From the NCBI GenBank assembly GCA_044356865.1, contig JBIKVN010000223.1, positions 1-5,360 on the forward strand: a stretch of DNA of 5,360 bases, in the 5' to 3' direction. Position numbers and translations under genes: made by a program. The stretch is from JBEIUL01 sp044356865 (lineage in GTDB: Bacteria > Planctomycetota > Phycisphaerae > Phycisphaerales > SM1A02). Each line of letters starts with the position of its first letter. The first letter of the stretch is position 1. Shown here one piece after another: positions 1-5,360 of the stretch. The notes under the pieces were generated by a model that saw nothing but the letters and a program-made list of their open reading frames with translations, ran no database searches and had not been told where the DNA came from.

Positions 1-221
1 GTCTCGTCGGCGAGGCCGGGGCCGAAGCGCTTCGCGAGGAGCGAGGTCGGGGCCTTGCCGCGGCGGAAGCCGGGCAGGGCGCTCTGGGCCTGGAGCGCGG
101 CGAGGGCGGCGTCGAGACGCTCGGCGACCGCGGCGGCGGGGGCGGTGACCGCGATCCGCTTGGTGGTCGGGTTGACGTCGGTGACGGTGATCTCGAACGG
201 CGTTTCGGTCGCGGTGGTCAT
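1..221 (-). CDS. tig: Trigger factor, N-terminal part (partial, runs off left edge)
   Basis: Trigger factor is the ribosome-associated chaperone and peptidyl-prolyl isomerase that meets nascent chains at the tunnel exit. The sequence shows only the first 73 codons, within the ribosome-binding domain. The family signature GFRRGKAP lies at residues 51-58; in the known family this loop docks on ribosomal protein L23. It is preceded by a strand-like segment (FEITVTDVNPTTKRIAVTAP, residues 9-28) and an Ala-rich helix (about 29-46), which is the expected order. The ATG at 219-221 is chosen because it gives the usual short lead before the first strand. No clear Shine-Dalgarno site precedes it. The peptide-binding and PPIase domains lie outside the window, so completeness cannot be judged. 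It follows glnN in the same direction but is separated by a terminator, so it is probably its own transcription unit. Identity is secure from the signature loop. Confidence 0.95.
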   Translation of the reverse strand, partial: MTTATETPFEITVTDVNPTTKRIAVTAPAAAVAERLDAALAALQAQSALPGFRRGKAPTSLLAKRFGPGLADE

Positions 222-272
222 CGGAAGCTCGGGTGATCGGCCCACGCGGGCCGGCTGAGGGGAAAGGCGCGG

Positions 273-278
273 AGTATA
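273..278 (-). promoter_or_regulatory. Possible -10 box for tig
   Basis: The minus strand reads TATACT here, five of six matches to the TATAAT consensus, in an otherwise G/C-dominated region. It would start transcription about 45 bases before the tig ATG. The best -35 candidate is TTGCCG (298-303, four of six matches), but its 19-base spacing is long and it lies in the loop and upper stem of the glnN terminator. This is inference from position and base composition; no sigma factor preference is known for this organism. Confidence 0.35.
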
Positions 279-286
279 GAGGGAAA

Positions 287-314
287 GACGCCCCGGACGG
301 CAATCCGGGGCGTC
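287..314 (-). terminator. Rho-independent-type terminator after glnN
   Basis: A perfect 10-bp G/C-rich inverted repeat (arms 287-296 and 305-314, GACGCCCCGG / CCGGGGCGTC) encloses an 8-base loop. It begins 27 bases past the glnN stop codon. In the minus-strand direction the hairpin is followed by TTTCCCTCT, a short and interrupted T-rich tract; the plus-strand side is followed by a G run, so the structure suits only minus-strand transcription. The weak T tract lowers certainty about intrinsic termination, but the stem is strong and its position between two genes is as expected. Confidence 0.65.
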
Positions 315-341
315 GGGGGCGGTGTCCGGAGGGGCGGGCGC

Positions 342-2492
<2,151 letters not shown>

Positions 2493-2561
2493 GGGGAGTG
2501 GGCGGGGCGCGAAGCAGGTGGATCGGCGGGGGCGGGTGGCGGTCGGGAGGCCGGCCGGGCA

Positions 2562-2575
2562 GATCCGGCCGGATC
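2562..2575. promoter_or_regulatory. 14-bp perfect palindrome at the likely glnN transcription start
   Basis: GATCCGGCCGGATC is a perfect palindrome lying just downstream of the candidate glnN -10 box, so it would cover about +1 to +14 of the transcript. The CCGGCCGG core occurs again at 2551-2558, 14 bases away. Its position is that of a repressor operator, but palindromes of this kind also arise by chance in G/C-rich DNA, and no regulator is encoded in the window. Confidence 0.3.
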
Positions 2576-2580
2576 GGGAA

Positions 2581-2609
2581 AGTATCGGACCGGCGGGCGA
2601 AGCCTGCAA
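2581..2609 (-). promoter_or_regulatory. Candidate glnN promoter
   Basis: On the minus strand TTGCAG (2604-2609) and GATACT (2581-2586) are separated by 17 bases, the ideal sigma-70 spacing, with three and four of six consensus matches. The element lies in the only relatively A/T-containing part of the gap and would give a leader of about 80 bases before the ATG at 2492. Weak matches mean the call rests mostly on spacing and position. Confidence 0.35.
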
Positions 2610-2636
2610 CGGCTCGGCCGGCGTTCGGAAACCCGC

Positions 2637-2694
2637 CTTGGGGGCCCCCCCTCGGGGACCCCTCAGGGACCCCTCGGGGACCCCTCAGGGACAT
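2637..2694. repeat. Tandem 11-bp repeat with periodic G runs between the VWA gene and glnN
   Basis: Four head-to-tail 11-bp units of the form CTCRGGGACCC occupy 2651-2694. The variable fourth base alternates G, A, G, A, so the array is also two copies of a 22-bp unit, identical except for the last two bases. A degenerate fifth unit (CTTGGGGGCCC, 2637-2647) precedes it after a 3-base C insertion. Each unit can pair CCC with the next GGG as a tiny hairpin. On the minus strand, the sense strand for the flanking genes, four G runs of at least four bases are spaced by exactly 7-base loops, which fits the G-quadruplex pattern. The period is not a multiple of three and the array lies between genes, so it is not coding. 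It could be a transcription barrier after the VWA gene, a structured leader element, or a simple slippage product. Confidence 0.8.
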
Positions 2695-2706
2695 TTGAAA
2701 GGCGGT

Positions 2707-4416
2707 TCACCCCACGATCGACCGCCGCCGGGCGAGGTAGTCCCAGACCACGAACCGGTCAAGGTCGCGGCCGCCGGTGAAGAAGACCCGGCCGCGGGTG
2801 CTCTCGGCGAGGCGGTGGGCGAACTTCACGTCCTCTTCGCCTTGGCTCCAGCTCGGCACGAGGAAGAGGTTGATCACGATGCCCTCGGCGGCGCACGCCC
2901 GGGCCTCGCGCAGCGTCGCCTCCTCGGTGCGGGGGTCGGGCGGATAGAGGAGGTAGAGGTCCTTCCCCTCGAGGTGCGCCGTCGGCAGGCCGTCGGTGAT
3001 GAGCAGCACCTGCCGGTTGGGCGTCGGCTTGCCGCCGAGCCAGGTGCGGGCGAGCCGCAGGGCGTGCTGGATGTTGGTGAAGTGGAGCGGGAGATCCAGC
3101 TCGCCGATCCCCGGATCGGAGAGGTCGGCGCGAAGCCGGACCACCGGCCGCTGGATCGAGACCGGCTTCGGCATCATCGCGAGCAGCTCGCCCGTCGGAC
3201 GCAGCTTCGCGAGCGAGTACATCTCGATGAACTGCAGGAAATCGCCTGGATACTCGCGGCGCACGAGGCCGTCGAGGGCGAGGGCCATCCGCTTCGCATG
3301 CACATGCTGGCCGCCGTAGCGCATCGAGCCCGACATGTCGACGATGACCGCGGTCGCGCAGCGCGGGTGGTTCCGGGTGCGGTGGATCTCGAGGTCGTCG
3401 GCCCGCATCCGCAGGCGGCCGGAGTGCCCCTCGCGGGCCTCCCGCAGCGCCGCGTTCACGATCGACTGCGGCATGTCGACGAGGCTCGGGGCGTCGCCGA
3501 ACGAATAGGGCCGCGTGGTCGGCAGCTCGACCTCGCCGTCGCCGGCGACCGCCTGCGGGTGGCGGCCGGTGCCGCTCGGGGCGAGGTCGGCGAAAATCCG
3601 GGAAAGCACGCCCGATTGCCAGGTCCGGAGGGCCTTGGGCGAGATGCGGAAGCCGTCGGGACCCGCTTCGAGGCCCTGGCGTTCGGCCATCTGCCGGAGC
3701 AGCTCGTTCACCTGCCGTTGGAGATCGCGCAGCTCGCCGACCTGGTCGTCGGTCGCGAAGCGCGAGAGCTCGTCGAGGTCGACGATGGCCGGCCGCGCGT
3801 TCTTGAGGGCCTCGCGAAGCTGCTTGAGCAGCCGCTCGATCGTCTCGAGCTCCTCCTTGACCTCGATGGCCCGCGCGACATCGAGCGGCTCGCGGCCGGA
3901 GAAGTTCCACCGGCTCGCGAGGGTGTCGACCTCGTAGCGGCGCTCGAGGGCCGCGACCAGCCGCACGATCGCCGCGGCGAAGCCGCTCCGCTCGTCGAGC
4001 CGGTACCAGATCCGTTCGAGGGCGCGGAGATCGCCGGCGGCCAGGGCGGCCCGGAACGCCTTCTCGTGTTCCTTCGGCGGCGCTTCGCCGCGCAGCGACG
4101 AGTCGACCGCGCGGGCGGCCTCGTCGCGGGCCGGCTGCGGGTCGAACTTCGCGAGGATCTTCCGCTTGCGTTCCTCGAGCAGCGCGATGAGGCTCTCGAG
4201 GCTCGGCCCGAGGCCCTTGATCTGCGCCGGGTCGAGCCGGACCGCGTTCGCGAGCTCTTCCGGCGTGAAGCGGCGGCCGGGGCCCTCGAGCAGGAGACGG
4301 TCCATCGCGGCCGAGACGAGGTCGGGCGCGGACTGCGTCGCCGACCCGAACCGCACCGGGTCGTAGCCGAGGTAGGTGTGGACGATGCCGCCCGGCCGTC
4401 GCTCGCGCCCGCTCAC
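2707..4416 (-). CDS. VWA-domain protein, partner of the adjacent AAA+ ATPase
   Basis: The product has 569 residues. The C-terminal third is a von Willebrand factor A domain (about 354-555) with a complete metal-ion-dependent adhesion site: DMSGSM (360-365), Thr447 in HFTN and Asp475 in LLITDG. The N-terminal part has no recognised enzyme motif. It contains a short conserved-looking TYLGYDPVRFG segment (14-24), then helical, charged sequence that probably forms a coiled coil near 184-250. No signal peptide or membrane segment is visible, so a cytoplasmic location is inferred. The GTG start at 4414-4416 is chosen because it overlaps the stop of the upstream ATPase gene as GTGA, a classic translational-coupling arrangement; a longer reading to 4518 would run far into that gene and is Arg/Pro-rich. 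VWA proteins beside MoxR or chelatase-type ATPases usually act as their adaptors, as BchD does with BchI and CoxE with CoxD. The substrate here is unknown, and a true Mg-chelatase role is unlikely without pigment genes. Confidence 0.93.
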   Translation of the reverse strand: MSGRERRPGGIVHTYLGYDPVRFGSATQSAPDLVSAAMDRLLLEGPGRRFTPEELANAVRLDPAQIKGLGPSLESLIALLEERKRKILAKFDPQPARDEAARAVDSSLRGEAPPKEHEKAFRAALAAGDLRALERIWYRLDERSGFAAAIVRLVAALERRYEVDTLASRWNFSGREPLDVARAIEVKEELETIERLLKQLREALKNARPAIVDLDELSRFATDDQVGELRDLQRQVNELLRQMAERQGLEAGPDGFRISPKALRTWQSGVLSRIFADLAPSGTGRHPQAVAGDGEVELPTTRPYSFGDAPSLVDMPQSIVNAALREAREGHSGRLRMRADDLEIHRTRNHPRCATAVIVDMSGSMRYGGQHVHAKRMALALDGLVRREYPGDFLQFIEMYSLAKLRPTGELLAMMPKPVSIQRPVVRLRADLSDPGIGELDLPLHFTNIQHALRLARTWLGGKPTPNRQVLLITDGLPTAHLEGKDLYLLYPPDPRTEEATLREARACAAEGIVINLFLVPSWSQGEEDVKFAHRLAESTRGRVFFTGGRDLDRFVVWDYLARRRSIVG

Positions 4417-5360
4417 TTCTCGCCGCCGCCGGGGAACCGGTACTCGATGCGGCCGTGGTTCTCGAGCCGCGAGATGCGGTCGCTCGCCCAGAGGCCGGCG
4501 AGCACGAACTCGACGCACGAGGCCCGCACCGCGGCGTCGCCGGCGGCGTTCACCTCGAAGGCCTTTTCCCAGGCGGGCGGCACCGCGGAGAGCCGCTCGG
4601 CGTAGTGCGAGCTCGGGAGGAGGTCGCCGACCTCGACGCGGACTCCCTTCCCGAAGATGCCGGCGATCTCGTCGAGGCCGTGGCGGTCGACGTACTCCTC
4701 GAAGACGGTCTTGATGGCCTCGGCGAGCAGGGCGTCCAATGCCTGCCGCTCGGTCATCTGGTGCGTGCCCATCAGGTCGAGCTCGAGCTTGCCCGCCGCG
4801 GCCGAGTGCAGGTGCCCGAGGTCCGAGATCCGCGGCACGGCCGGCCGCTCGCCCAGCTGGATCCCGCGGCGGCGGGCGCTCGCGACCATCGTCCGCCAGC
4901 AGGCGGCGCTGAACCGCAGCGAGACCCCCGAGGCCTGGTCGACGAGCGGGCTCTTCCGGGCGGCGCGGGCGAGTTCCTCGATGACCTCTTCCATGAAGGG
5001 CGGTATGCGCACCGGGAACTCGCCGTCGAGATCGAGCCCCGCCTCCTGTCGCGTGATCGCGATGCCGACCGCGCGCTCCTTCGGATAGTGGGTCTGGACG
5101 GTGGTTCCGATGCGGTCCTTGAGCTGCGGGATCACCTTGCCCGAGCGGTTGTAGGTCGCGGGATTCGCCGAGAAGAGGACGAGCACGTCGAGATCGAAGC
5201 GGATCGGGTGGCCGCGGATCTGGACATCGCGCTCCTCGAGGATGTTGAAGAGGCCGACCTGCACGCTCTCGTCGAGGTCGGGCAGCTCGTTCATCGCGAA
5301 GATGCCGCGGTGCATGCGGGGGATGAGGCCGAAGTGCAGGGCGTCCTCGGCCGACATCGA
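4413..5360 (-). CDS. MoxR/magnesium-chelatase-I-like AAA+ ATPase (partial, lacks N-terminus)
   Basis: The visible 315 residues are the C-terminal part of an AAA+ ATPase; the frame stays open to the window edge, so the Met codon at 5355-5357 is internal and the Walker A loop lies outside. Visible elements, counted from that Met, are a Walker B-like strand RGIFAMNELPDL (17-28) followed by a helix reading LFNILEERDVQIRG (36-49), a typical chelatase-I/MoxR arrangement; a sensor-1 strand LVLFSANPATYN (59-70) with Asn65; and a KDRIGTTVQTHYP segment (80-92) where the arginine finger is expected. The helical lid domain follows (about 120-300). Walker B has Asn-Glu where most relatives have Asp-Glu; the catalytic Glu is kept. 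Such ATPases remodel protein partners or help insert metals or cofactors, working with a VWA protein. The gene overlaps the downstream VWA gene by four bases. Databases often label such genes magnesium chelatase, which should not be taken literally. Confidence 0.92.
   Translation of the reverse strand, partial: SMSAEDALHFGLIPRMHRGIFAMNELPDLDESVQVGLFNILEERDVQIRGHPIRFDLDVLVLFSANPATYNRSGKVIPQLKDRIGTTVQTHYPKERAVGIAITRQEAGLDLDGEFPVRIPPFMEEVIEELARAARKSPLVDQASGVSLRFSAACWRTMVASARRRGIQLGERPAVPRISDLGHLHSAAAGKLELDLMGTHQMTERQALDALLAEAIKTVFEEYVDRHGLDEIAGIFGKGVRVEVGDLLPSSHYAERLSAVPPAWEKAFEVNAAGDAAVRASCVEFVLAGLWASDRISRLENHGRIEYRFPGGGEK

Noticed and set aside
2637..2694. CRISPR array
   Set aside because: The units are 11 bp and directly adjoining, with no unique spacers.
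2707..4518. Longer start for the VWA protein at 4518
   Set aside because: The extra 34 residues are Arg/Pro-rich and lie within the ATPase coding sequence; the GTGA overlap at 4413-4416 is a better start.
4413..5360. Literal magnesium chelatase for bacteriochlorophyll synthesis
   Set aside because: Only the fold resembles BchI. No BchH-like subunit or pigment gene is visible, and the VWA partner is not BchD-like in its N-terminal half.

Overview
This is a very GC-rich, gene-dense bacterial window with four protein-coding genes, all on the minus strand. Read in the direction of transcription (right to left) they are: the C-terminal part of a MoxR/magnesium-chelatase-like AAA+ ATPase, cut by the right edge; a von Willebrand factor A (VWA) protein with an intact metal-binding site; a complete type III glutamine synthetase (glnN); and the first 73 codons of trigger factor (tig), cut by the left edge. 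The extreme G/C bias at third codon positions, the lack of clear Shine-Dalgarno sites and the presence of GSIII would fit Planctomycetota, but that is an inference from style and no marker gene in the window settles it.

Layout. 4413-5360 and 2707-4416 form a tight two-gene unit. The ATPase stop codon and the VWA start codon share the four bases GTGA, so translation is probably coupled and the two products probably work together as an AAA+ motor and its metal-dependent VWA partner. The target of such pairs is generally unknown. A 214-base intergenic stretch (2493-2706) follows. It holds an 11-bp tandem repeat with strong G-run periodicity on the transcribed-sense strand, a plausible promoter for glnN and a perfect 14-bp palindrome where that promoter would start transcription. 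glnN (342-2492) assimilates ammonium into glutamine. It ends in a good hairpin terminator (287-314). Just beyond the hairpin lies a TATACT box that could drive tig (1-221).

How the genes work together. The ATPase and VWA genes form one functional module. glnN and tig look like independent housekeeping transcription units. No mobile elements, RNA genes, CRISPR arrays or broken genes were seen. Long open frames on the plus strand exist only because of the codon bias of the minus-strand genes. The most unusual pieces are the repeat/G-run element in the glnN leader region and the uncharacterised AAA+/VWA pair with an Asn-Glu Walker B motif. Neither amounts to clear proof of a new system.
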